The position numbers were made by a program, and so were the translations under genes. Below are positions 55,660 to 63,273 of a stretch of 64,000 nucleotides of DNA, piece by piece. The notes under the pieces are model-generated. The model had not been told where the DNA came from. It saw only the letters and a program-made list of their open reading frames with translations, and ran no database searches. The stretch lies in assembly GCA_016124955.1 (NCBI GenBank), contig WGMR01000009.1:1-64000 (forward strand), read 5' to 3'. The stretch comes from Alphaproteobacteria bacterium. Lineage in GTDB: Bacteria; Pseudomonadota; Alphaproteobacteria; UBA9219; RFNS01. Each line of letters opens with the position of its first letter. Position 1 is the first letter of the stretch.

Positions 55660-56337
55660 TTACGCCGCTTCTTTCGCGAACAGATCCGGTTTCACGCAAT
55701 CCGCGCCTTCCGCCGCAAGCAGCGCGCGCTTCATGGGCAGGCCCCAGCCGAAGCCGTGCAGGCCGCCGTCGCTGCCGATCACGCGGTGACAGGGGATGAT
55801 CACCGAAACCGGGTTCGAGCCCACGGCGGTGCCGACGGCGCGCACGGCCTTCGGCTTGCCCACGCGCCGCGCGATATCGGCATAAGACACGGTTTGCCCG
55901 TGCGGGATTTTCGCCAGGGCCTTCCACACAGCCGTTTGGAACGGCGTGCCGTGCAGCGCAACCGCGAGCTTCCACGGCGCTTTTCGCGGCGCGAACAAAC
56001 GCCGCACAATCGCGCCCGCCCCCGCCGCTTGCGCGCCGGTTTGTTCCGCAAATTCGGTGGCGGCCCCGTAGGCCTTGCGCCAATGCCCGAGCCGCGCCTC
56101 AAGCGCTTCGCGGAAGGCGGTTTGCGTGTTTTTCCCGGGTAAAACGAAATCGAGCCGGAGAAGCCTTTCGGCTTCGTCCAGCCCGATGAGCATTCCTGCG
56201 GCTGCCTTCTCCGGCAAAACCGGGAATGCTAAGGGATGGCAGCTCCACCGCACCAGGCGCGGTGGCTTTTGCGCGACAGTGATTTCTAATCCCGTCGGAC
56301 AATTGACAACCTGCGGAGCTGCCATCGACTTCATCAT
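55660..56337 (-). CDS. ogt: Methylated-DNA--protein-cysteine methyltransferase
   Basis: It repairs O6-alkylguanine by self-alkylation. The 225-aa product has the catalytic block IIPCHRVIG, the helix-turn-helix segment YADIARRVGKPKAVRAVGTAVGSNP and the preceding HGTPFQTAVWKALAKIPHG. The N-terminal part is only loosely Ogt-like. The start is uncertain among several nearby ATGs; 56337 fits a GAAGGGA upstream. It is transcribed towards the DUF3800 remnant. Confidence 0.9.
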   Translation of the reverse strand: MMKSMAAPQVVNCPTGLEITVAQKPPRLVRWSCHPLAFPVLPEKAAAGMLIGLDEAERLLRLDFVLPGKNTQTAFREALEARLGHWRKAYGAATEFAEQTGAQAAGAGAIVRRLFAPRKAPWKLAVALHGTPFQTAVWKALAKIPHGQTVSYADIARRVGKPKAVRAVGTAVGSNPVSVIIPCHRVIGSDGGLHGFGWGLPMKRALLAAEGADCVKPDLFAKEAA

Positions 56338-56523
56338 ATCATATCCCTTCATTCCGGCTGCAAAAAAGCGCACAAGATGATTGCGTTATTGGGTTATATT
56401 ATTATGAGTCGGGGCCAAATGGAAAGCACGATCAGAAACTTGCGTGATGCATCCGCAAGCATACATCAAAGGACGCCCGCCAAGCATCTGAAGGCGTTGT
56501 AAAAGCCGGGGAATGACAAAAAA

Positions 56524-57159
56524 ATGCCAATGAAACCGGCCGCCATTAACGAATTTTTTGCGCGCCTCGCGGCGCAAAAACCCGCGCCGAAGACCGAGCT
56601 TGAATACGTGAACACCTTCACGCTGCTGGTCGCGGTCGTGCTTTCGGCGCAAGCGACCGATGTGGGCGTGAACAAGGCGACGCGTACGCTGTTCAAGGTT
56701 GCGGACAGCCCGGAAAAAATGTTGCGGCTCGGCGAGGCGGGTTTAAAAAAATACATCAAGACCATCGGCCTGTTCAACGCCAAGGCGAAGAACATCATCG
56801 CGCTTTCGAAAATATTGCACGAACATCACGGCGGCGAGGTACCGCGCCCGCGCGAAGCCTTGCAGGAACTTCCCGGCGTCGGCCGCAAGACCGCGAACGT
56901 GGTTTTGAACTGTGCTTTCGGCGAACCGACCATCGCGGTCGATACCCATGTGTTCCGGGTGGCCAACCGCACCGGGATCGCGCCGGGCAAAACACCGGAA
57001 GCGGTCGAGCAAAAGTTGCTGCGGGCCGTGCCCGCGCGCTGGAAGCCGCATGCCCATCACTGGCTGATTTTGCACGGGCGCTATGTGTGCAAGGCCAGAA
57101 AGCCCGCATGCCCCGATTGCATTGTGCGCGATTTGTGTGCATATAAACTCAAAACCTGA
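56524..57159 (+). CDS. nth: Endonuclease III
   Basis: This base-excision glycosylase/AP lyase acts on oxidised pyrimidines. The 211-aa product has the HhH motif LPGVGRKTANVVL with its catalytic Lys, the Asp of VDTHVFRVANR, and the [4Fe-4S] cluster Cys pattern C-x6-C-x2-C-x5-C near the C terminus. It is 16 nt before the pfkB gene. Confidence 0.95.
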   Translation: MPMKPAAINEFFARLAAQKPAPKTELEYVNTFTLLVAVVLSAQATDVGVNKATRTLFKVADSPEKMLRLGEAGLKKYIKTIGLFNAKAKNIIALSKILHEHHGGEVPRPREALQELPGVGRKTANVVLNCAFGEPTIAVDTHVFRVANRTGIAPGKTPEAVEQKLLRAVPARWKPHAHHWLILHGRYVCKARKPACPDCIVRDLCAYKLKT

Positions 57160-57175
57160 ACCGCGTGAGGATAAA

Positions 57176-58174
57176 ATGACCGAGAAATACGACGTTTGCG
57201 CCATCGGCAACGCCATTGTGGATGTGATATCGACCGCGGAAGATGTGTTCCTTGAGCGCGAAAAGATCGCCAAGGGCGCGATGATGCTGATCGACGCCGA
57301 CCGTGCCGAAAGCCTGTATGCCAAGATGGGCACGGCGGTCGAATCTTCGGGCGGCAGCGCGGGCAACACCGCCGCCGGCCTCGCTTCGCTCGGTTCCGCC
57401 GCCAGCTTCATCGGCAAGGTGCGCGACGACCAGCTCGGTGCGATCTTCAGCCATGACATGCGCGCGATCGGCGTGCATTTCTCGACCCCGCCGGCGCAGG
57501 AAGGCCCCGCCACCGCACGCAGCCTTATCTTCGTGACCCCGGACGCGCAGCGCAGCATGAACACCTATCTTGGCGCTTGCGTCGAGTTCGGCGTGATCGA
57601 TCTGCAGCCCGATTTGATCCGCGCTTCGGACATCACCTATCTTGAAGGCTATCTGTTCGACAAGCGCCCGGCGCAGGAAGCTTTCCGCGAAGCCGCGCGG
57701 CTCGCACGCAGCGCCGGGAAGAAAATGGCGCTGACGCTTTCCGATACTTTCTGCGTCGATCGCCACCGCGATGCTTTCCTCGCATTGGTGAAGGAAGGCA
57801 CGGATATCCTGTTCGCCAATGAAAACGAGCTGAAATCGCTTTATCAGGTCAGCAGCTTCGAAGAAGGCCTGGCGGCGGCGCGGACGCAATGCGCGATGGT
57901 TGTCGGCACGCGCAGCGAAAAGGGCGCCGTGATCGCGGCGGGCGATGAAACCGCCGAGGTTGCAGCCGCTTCCTGCCCCAAGGTTGTCGATACCACGGGC
58001 GCGGGCGACCTGTTCGCGGCCGGGTTCCTGCACGGGCTTGGCCGCAAGTTGCCGCTTGCGGTTTGCGGCCGTATCGGCGCCATCGCGGCGGCGGAGGTGA
58101 TCGGCCATGTCGGCCCGCGCCCGCAAACCAACCTGAAGCGGCTGGTGGAACAGAAGCTGGCCGAAAGCGCCTAG
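57176..58174 (+). CDS. PfkB-family carbohydrate/adenosine kinase
   Basis: The 332-aa ribokinase-fold kinase has GNAIVDVI at the N terminus, GGSAGNTAAGLASLG and the anion-hole motif DTTGAGDLFAAGFL with its catalytic Asp. It is closest in layout to alphaproteobacterial adenosine-kinase-like proteins; fructose or ribose kinase is not excluded. Start 57176 follows GTGAGG; the longer frame runs into nth. Confidence 0.88.
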   Translation: MTEKYDVCAIGNAIVDVISTAEDVFLEREKIAKGAMMLIDADRAESLYAKMGTAVESSGGSAGNTAAGLASLGSAASFIGKVRDDQLGAIFSHDMRAIGVHFSTPPAQEGPATARSLIFVTPDAQRSMNTYLGACVEFGVIDLQPDLIRASDITYLEGYLFDKRPAQEAFREAARLARSAGKKMALTLSDTFCVDRHRDAFLALVKEGTDILFANENELKSLYQVSSFEEGLAAARTQCAMVVGTRSEKGAVIAAGDETAEVAAASCPKVVDTTGAGDLFAAGFLHGLGRKLPLAVCGRIGAIAAAEVIGHVGPRPQTNLKRLVEQKLAESA

Positions 58175-58236
58175 CGCCCGCCGCATGCCCGCAAGCGCGA
58201 TTGTGCGACGCCCCGCGCCGCTGGTATGATCGCGCC

Positions 58237-59484
58237 ATGACAAGCCGCCCGCCCGCAAGGCTCAATACCGCCGACCATCCCTGGATGGCCGCGCCCGCGC
58301 TGCGCCAGCTGTTCGATGCCGCGCAGGCGGCGGGGGCAGAGCTGCGCGTTGTCGGCGGCGCGGTGCGCAACACTTTGCTTGGCGCGCCGGTGCATGAAAT
58401 TGATTGCGCCATCAATGTGCCGCCGGAAAAATGCGAAAACATTTTACAGAATGCCGGCATCAAAACGGTGCGTACCGGCTTCGAATACGGCACGATTACG
58501 GCGGTGACCGCGCAAAAGGGCGGAGAGCGCGCGTTCGAGATCACCAGCCTGCGCGCCGATATACGCACCGATGGCAGGCGCGCCAACGTGACCTATACGA
58601 CGAATTGGGAGGTGGACGCGCAGCGGCGCGATTTCACCATCAATGCGCTCTATGTCGATAGCGGCGGCAAACTATACGATTATTGCGGCGGCGCCGACGA
58701 TCTGCGCGCACAGCGCATACGTTTTATCGGCGACCCGGCCGCGCGTATCGCCGAGGATCATTTGCGCATTTTGCGCTTTTTCCGCTTTCATGCCTGGTAC
58801 GGGCCGGACGAAGGGCGCGGCGCGATGGATGCCGGGGCGCTTGCTGCCTGCGCCGCGCTGGCCGAAAGCCTGCGCGCGCTTTCGGCCGAGCGGGTGTGGC
58901 AGGAATTGCGCAAGCTTCTGGCCGCGCCGCGGCCAGCGCCCGTTCTTGCAGCCATGATCGCGCAGGATATTTTGCAAAAGGTTTTGCCCGAAGCTGAGGG
59001 CGCGGAACGGTTGGCACGGCTTGCCGAGGTGCAGCGTCGCCACGGCGTGCCGGATCTGATGCCGCGCATGGCCGCGTTGCTGCCTGCGGGCGTGGAGACG
59101 GCACGGCAGATCGCGGCGCGTCTGCGCTTTTCGCACGACGAAACCGAACAGTTGCTGGTGCTTGCCCGCGCGCCCGCGCTTGAAGGCCTGGATGATCGCG
59201 CGCTGCGCGCGCTGCGTTACCGCCACGGCGAGCGCGCCTGCCGCTTCTGGATTTCGCTTGCGGGCGCCGATGGCATGATGGGCGATATCGGGCCCGCGCT
59301 GCAATTGCTGCGCACATGGCAGCCGCCCGTTTTTCCGCTCGGCGGGGAAGATGTTCTGGCGCGCGGGATCAAGCCCGGGCCGCGCGTGGGCGCGCTTTTG
59401 CAGCAGGTCGAGGCCTGGTGGGCGGAAGATGATTTCGCGCCCGCGCGCGACGATTGCCTCGCGAAGCTGCAGGCGCTGATCTAG
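58237..59484 (+). CDS. cca: CCA-adding enzyme / poly(A) polymerase family nucleotidyltransferase
   Basis: This enzyme adds or repairs the tRNA 3' CCA. The 415-aa product has RVVGGAVRNTLLG, the acidic pair E-I-D (HEIDCAIN, usually D-x-D), RRDFTINALYVD, and the RILRFFRFHAWY helix of class II enzymes. Having E-x-D means the first acidic ligand is Glu. The start at 58237 opens just upstream of the domain; the longer frame is unrelated. Confidence 0.9.
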   Translation: MTSRPPARLNTADHPWMAAPALRQLFDAAQAAGAELRVVGGAVRNTLLGAPVHEIDCAINVPPEKCENILQNAGIKTVRTGFEYGTITAVTAQKGGERAFEITSLRADIRTDGRRANVTYTTNWEVDAQRRDFTINALYVDSGGKLYDYCGGADDLRAQRIRFIGDPAARIAEDHLRILRFFRFHAWYGPDEGRGAMDAGALAACAALAESLRALSAERVWQELRKLLAAPRPAPVLAAMIAQDILQKVLPEAEGAERLARLAEVQRRHGVPDLMPRMAALLPAGVETARQIAARLRFSHDETEQLLVLARAPALEGLDDRALRALRYRHGERACRFWISLAGADGMMGDIGPALQLLRTWQPPVFPLGGEDVLARGIKPGPRVGALLQQVEAWWAEDDFAPARDDCLAKLQALI

Positions 59485-59496
59485 CGCTTTGCCGCG

Positions 59497-60171
59497 CTAG
59501 CCTTCGCTCAGGCCCACAACGCAATGCATTTCGGCAATATCGGCGCGCTGCACCTTGAATTTGCACACGCCCGGGTGCCACGAGCGCACTTCGATCAACG
59601 CACCCTTTTCGCCGACATATTCGTGGATGCGCACGGCTTTGTTTTTCATTACCAGCACGACGCCCTGCCCGGCCGCGGGAAGCTTGTGCGGGTTGACGAA
59701 CAACAACTGGCCGGGGCGGAACATGGGGATCATGGCCGTGCCCGTCATATACAGCGCATAAGCGCCCTGCGCGTGGCCGAGAAAGGCGGGGCGCGGCACG
59801 AAATCGACCGCTTCGCCGCTGAAATGCAGCTGCGCCGCGTTGCGGCTTTTATGTGCAAGCGCCCGCACCTGCAAAAGATTTTGCCGCGCTTCCTTGCCGC
59901 CCTGCGCCACCACGGCGCCCGGAAACACGGCGGCGGTATGCCATGATTTGGCCGGCTGTTCGCCCGCCCGCGCCGGCATCAGCGCGCGCGGATCGCATTC
60001 CAGCGGTTTTGAAAGCCGCACCATCCAATCGACCGTGAGGCGGCGGGCGCCTTTTTCGAGCTTGTCAATCTGGCCCTTGCTTGTGCCTGCGGCATCGGCC
60101 AGCTGCTGCATGGTCAGGCCGCGGGCGCGGCGGAATTCCTTGATTCGGTTAAGCTGGCTCATGGGCCTCAT
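59497..60171 (-). CDS. XRE/S24 LexA-like (CI-type) repressor with altered catalytic site
   Basis: The 224-aa product has an N-terminal XRE helix-turn-helix (LTMQQLADAAGTSKGQIDKLEKG) and a C-terminal S24 fold. The self-cleavage site pattern GDSMxP reads GTAMIP, so the Ser is Ala; the region of the catalytic Lys reads VRIHEY. It should bind DNA but not cleave itself on SOS. A perfect palindrome lies upstream of its start. It is convergent with cca and divergent from the DUF6456-like gene. Start 60171 or 60162; both lack a strong ribosome binding site. Confidence 0.8.
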   Translation of the reverse strand: MRPMSQLNRIKEFRRARGLTMQQLADAAGTSKGQIDKLEKGARRLTVDWMVRLSKPLECDPRALMPARAGEQPAKSWHTAAVFPGAVVAQGGKEARQNLLQVRALAHKSRNAAQLHFSGEAVDFVPRPAFLGHAQGAYALYMTGTAMIPMFRPGQLLFVNPHKLPAAGQGVVLVMKNKAVRIHEYVGEKGALIEVRSWHPGVCKFKVQRADIAEMHCVVGLSEG

Positions 60172-60202
60172 GTGTACAAAATGAATACGGTTCTTGCAAA
60201 TA

Positions 60203-60219
60203 GTATCCATATTGGATAC
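60203..60219. promoter_or_regulatory. Perfect palindromic operator
   Basis: GTATCCA-TAT-TGGATAC has fully complementary 7-bp arms. It lies 31 bp upstream of the repressor start and 83 bp upstream of the DUF6456-like gene, where a regulator of both divergent genes would bind. Autoregulation by the XRE/S24 protein is the obvious inference. Confidence 0.72.
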
Positions 60220-60301
60220 AGTCCCGGTCCGCCTTCCGGGGAAGGTTGATTCAGGGAGGGGCGCGTTTCAGGCGGCGTTTATTTTAAAAGGAGGAACAGG
60301 G

Positions 60302-60808
60302 ATGGCGGGCAAGCGGCATATCGTAAGGCGCGGCAAGCACCGGCTGCGCGGCGGCGCGAACGGGGCCGACCATGGCCCGGCCGAGCGCTGGCAGCATAGC
60401 GGGCGCGCGTTTGAATATACCGAACATGCGGGCGTGCTGGCGGCGCGGGCGCTTGAAGAAAACATCCTCGACCGGCTGGCGCTTTCGTGCCTGATTACCG
60501 ACGAGCAGTGCGAGGCCGGGCTGAGGCTGCGGGCCGATTATCTGGGCGCACGGCTCGAAGCGCGGCAGATCGGCTGCTACAACCCGGCGCGCAGCATCAA
60601 CAACGGCCATGATGGCGGCTATGAACGAAACGAGGCGGAGGAAGCGGCCTACCGCCGCTGGCGGCATGCGGTTCGGGCCATCGGCATCATCGATAGCGAT
60701 ACGATAGTCACCGTATGTTGCCATGACCGCGCGCCATGCGCGCACCAGCTGCCCGCACTATTGCGCGGCCTTGAAAGATTGCTGAAATGGTATGGATTGC
60801 GGAGCTAG
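60302..60808 (+). CDS. DUF6456-like putative DNA-binding protein
   Basis: The 168-aa protein is Arg-rich and soluble. Its C-terminal half (LRLRADYLGARLEARQIG, RWRHAVRAIGIIDSD, LPALLRGLERLLKWYGL) fits the alphaproteobacterial DUF6456/helix-turn-helix pattern. AGGAGG is 8 nt before the ATG. It is divergent from the repressor, shares the palindromic control region with it, and is probably regulated by it. Confidence 0.66.
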   Translation: MAGKRHIVRRGKHRLRGGANGADHGPAERWQHSGRAFEYTEHAGVLAARALEENILDRLALSCLITDEQCEAGLRLRADYLGARLEARQIGCYNPARSINNGHDGGYERNEAEEAAYRRWRHAVRAIGIIDSDTIVTVCCHDRAPCAHQLPALLRGLERLLKWYGLRS

Positions 60809-61030
60809 CTAGACCAGCACGTCAACCCGGGCGCCGCGGCGGTTATTATCTTCCGCCCGTATTTCTTTTTCCACGGCGCGCTCGTTTTGCACTTCGCGTT
60901 GCGCTTCGGCTTGCAAGGCTTCGCGGCGCTGGTCGCGGTCATTGTTGCGCACCGGCTCGCGGCGCTCAACTTCGCGCGCGGGCGGCGGCGTGCGGATTTG
61001 CGCGCTCGTGGCAGACGTGACATCAGGCAT
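60809..61030 (-). CDS. Small Arg/Glu-rich protein, unknown
   Basis: The 73-aa product is highly charged, with a middle region of alternating Arg and Glu (a likely helix) and a C-terminal RGARVDVLV. GGGGAGA is 7 nt upstream of the ATG, which favours this frame over the other overlapping frames. Similar short proteins ending in VDVLx occur in Rhodospirillales (from memory). Its stop abuts the stop of the DUF6456-like gene. Confidence 0.55.
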   Translation of the reverse strand: MPDVTSATSAQIRTPPPAREVERREPVRNNDRDQRREALQAEAQREVQNERAVEKEIRAEDNNRRGARVDVLV

Positions 61031-61455
61031 GATGATCTCCCCTCTTCATGGCAAATGCGTTATGGATCCATTGTGCGACTGCGAAGCTAAGAAAATGTTA
61101 AGCCGCGCCAACAGGCCTGCATGCCCTTGAATTTCCTGCCCCCGTAAGAAACCGTTTACCATGATATCTGTTGTCGCCGGAAAGAAATACGATATGAACC
61201 CGGATAGCCGAGGGCTGCGCGGGCTCGTATTTTCACCGAATGCTTTTGTTTTTATCGATGTCGTGGGCGACGCATCCTGGTTTGCCGTACGGGATTGTTC
61301 CCGCTCTTCGTCACGTTCGGCGCGGGCTTGACGATTGCCGCCATGCGGCCCTGTCACATCGTGATAGAAAAAAACTTTACGCGCATTTTGCGCAGGAAAT
61401 TCATGCACGCGCGCGCGGGTACGGCGTAAAAAGATGCGACCGCGCAAAAATTTCC
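61031..61455. other. Intergenic region without a confident gene
   Basis: No frame has convincing composition. The best small candidate is a 56-aa plus-strand frame at 61161-61331 (ATG, modest ribosome binding site), which has no recognisable sequence. The rest is mixed AT/GC DNA with no evident repeats. Confidence 0.35.
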
Positions 61456-61484
61456 TTGACCTTTATGCGCCGTTCGGCTATTGA
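61456..61484 (+). promoter_or_regulatory. Sigma-70 promoter of a candidate small RNA
   Basis: TTGACC (61456-61461), 17 nt, TATTGA (61479-61484). It has good spacing and lies upstream of a non-coding stretch ended by a strong terminator. Confidence 0.55.
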
Positions 61485-61490
61485 CTGTGG

Positions 61491-61620
61491 CAGAGGCCGT
61501 GCGCGCAAAGACGGAATCGGCCGGGAAAACGAAAAAACAAAAAAAGAAATTTCCGGGTTCGCTCGTTGCAACGGTTTTGAAGGTCATACCAGCCGCCTGA
61601 TGCTTGTCAGGCGGTTTTTT
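61491..61620 (+). ncRNA. Candidate small RNA or leader
   Basis: About 130 nt runs from just after the promoter to a strong terminator, with no good frame inside. It contains a purine-rich A-tract flanked by CCGGGAAA and TTTCCGGG, which can pair. It could be an sRNA or an attenuated leader of the terminase genes, which start 36 nt after the terminator. Confidence 0.42.
61593..61620 (+). terminator. Intrinsic terminator upstream of the terminase genes
   Basis: CCGCCTGA and TCAGGCGG form a perfect 8-bp stem around a 6-nt loop (61601-61606), followed by six Ts. Confidence 0.88.
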
Positions 61621-61655
61621 CATGCGTTTTTCGCGCATTCTCAAACGTAAACATC

Positions 61656-62090
61656 ATGGCCGGAGACAGCACAACGCAGGGCCTGCAACGGCTCAGGCGC
61701 AAACATGCCGCGCGGCCGCGCAAGAAAGCGTCGCGCGCAAAGGGCAAAACAGCGATTCGCACGCATGCCGGGATCGACCCCGGCCTGCCGATCGCGACAT
61801 TGATCGAGCTGATGACAAGCAGCGACAGCGATAGCGCGCGGATCGCGGCGGCCAAGGTGCTGCTGGACCGCAGCTGGAAGGAAGGCGGCAACATGGCCGG
61901 CGAACAAGACGATCAGGGCAGACAAGACGGACAAAGCGCCGCAGGCGCAGACGGGCAGGAGCGGCTTGACGTTATCGCGGCAATATCGCGACTGCTTGAC
62001 GAGCTTGCCGCTGCCAAGGCTGCACGCGACGCTGATGCGGCTGGCGTGGATAAGCAGGGCCCGGCCAAACCAGCTTCAACCGGCGGGTGA
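61656..62090 (+). CDS. Small-terminase-like protein (GTA gp1-like)
   Basis: The 144-aa protein has a basic N terminus (RLRRKHAARPRKKASRAKG), then PIATLIELMTSS and the AARIAAAKVLLDR-type helix seen in small terminases and DUF5681-like proteins, and an Ala/Gly-rich tail. There is no strong ribosome binding site. It overlaps the terminase large subunit by 125 nt. Position and helices point to the DNA-recognition subunit of a packaging motor, though similarity is weak. Confidence 0.6.
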   Translation: MAGDSTTQGLQRLRRKHAARPRKKASRAKGKTAIRTHAGIDPGLPIATLIELMTSSDSDSARIAAAKVLLDRSWKEGGNMAGEQDDQGRQDGQSAAGADGQERLDVIAAISRLLDELAAAKAARDADAAGVDKQGPAKPASTGG

Positions 62091-63252
62091 CGCGCGCCTT
62101 TGGTATATCAGCGCGGGCCGGGGCTGGGGCAAAACCCTGGCGGGCGCGCAATGGCTGGCTGCCCGCGCGTTGTGGCATGACGGCGCACGCTGCGCCGTTG
62201 TGGCGCCGACCTATGCCGACGCGCGCGACACATGTGTCGAGGGGCCGAGCGGTTTGCTGACGATTTTGCCTCCCGGCTGCGTAGCGCAATGGAACCGCAG
62301 CAGCGGAGAGTTGTATTTTTTTAACGGCAGCCGCGCGCGCCTGTTTTCGGCCGACCAGCCGGAGCGGCTGCGCGGTCCGCAACATCATTATGCCTGGTGC
62401 GATGAATTTGCGGCATGGAACAGCGGGGAGGCGTTCGACCAGCTTTTGTTCGGGCTTCGGCTCGGGGATGCGCCGCGCGCCGTAATCACGACCACGCCGC
62501 GCGCGCGCCCCTGGGTTACAAGCCTGATGCAGCGCGCCGCGCGCGGCCTCGATGTGACGCTTACGCACGGTACGACCTATGACAACGCCGCCAATCTGCC
62601 GCCCGACGTGCTGGCGCAGTTGACGGAACGTTATGCCGGCACGCGCTTGGGCCGGCAGGAACTGATGGCGGAGTTGCTGGCCGACGATAGCGAAAGCATG
62701 TGGCAGCGTGCGCAGCTTGATGCGCTGCGCGTCGATGCCGCGCCCGCGCTGGTGCGCACCGTGGTCGCGATCGACCCGGCCATGAGCCATGGGCCGGACA
62801 GCGACGAAACCGGGATTGTCGCCGCCGGGCTGGGCGCGGACGGATTTTTCTATGTGCTGGCTGATGCCAGCCGCCGCGCGCGCCCCGAGATTTGGGCCGA
62901 TGCGGCGCTGGAACTGTATCGCGCGCTGAACGCCGATTTGATCGTGGCGGAGGTGAATGCGGGCGGCGCGCTGGTCGAACAGCTTTTGCGCAGCCGCCAG
63001 GGAGGCGCGCGTTTCAAGGCCGTGCATGCGTTGCGCGGCAAGGTCGAGCGCGCGCTGCCCATCGCCGCCTTGTACGAACGCGGATGCGTACGGCACGCCG
63101 CCGCGTTGCCGGCGCTGGAATTGCAGATGACGCAGATGCGCTATGGCGGAGAGGATTCGGGCGGCTCGCCCGACCGGGTGGACGCGCTTGTGTGGGCGTT
63201 GACGGAACTTGCGGCGCACAACGCCGCGCCGCCGCGTGTGCGGATGATTTGA
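61966..63252 (+). CDS. Phage/GTA terminase large subunit
   Basis: This packaging ATPase/nuclease has 428 aa, with Walker A SAGRGWGKT (about 50-58), Walker B-like AWCDEFAAW, and the nuclease domain (VVAIDPAMS, DSDETGIV, a late SPDRVDALVWAL). The layout matches the gene transfer agents of Alphaproteobacteria. The start is TTG 61966 with AGGAG upstream and long overlap with the previous frame; an internal start near residue 24 is the alternative. Confidence 0.88.
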   Translation: MTLSRQYRDCLTSLPLPRLHATLMRLAWISRARPNQLQPAGDARLWYISAGRGWGKTLAGAQWLAARALWHDGARCAVVAPTYADARDTCVEGPSGLLTILPPGCVAQWNRSSGELYFFNGSRARLFSADQPERLRGPQHHYAWCDEFAAWNSGEAFDQLLFGLRLGDAPRAVITTTPRARPWVTSLMQRAARGLDVTLTHGTTYDNAANLPPDVLAQLTERYAGTRLGRQELMAELLADDSESMWQRAQLDALRVDAAPALVRTVVAIDPAMSHGPDSDETGIVAAGLGADGFFYVLADASRRARPEIWADAALELYRALNADLIVAEVNAGGALVEQLLRSRQGGARFKAVHALRGKVERALPIAALYERGCVRHAAALPALELQMTQMRYGGEDSGGSPDRVDALVWALTELAAHNAAPPRVRMI

Positions 63253-63273
63253 CAACAGGACGGGAACAAACAA

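Noticed and set aside
60302-60808. Phage Cro or Cox-like early gene
   Set aside because: At 168 aa it is longer than Cro, with a DUF6456-like C-terminal half and no early-gene neighbours.
61240-61650. 136-codon frame before the terminase genes
   Set aside because: It runs through a strong promoter and terminator and has no coherent composition; the unit is better read as non-coding.
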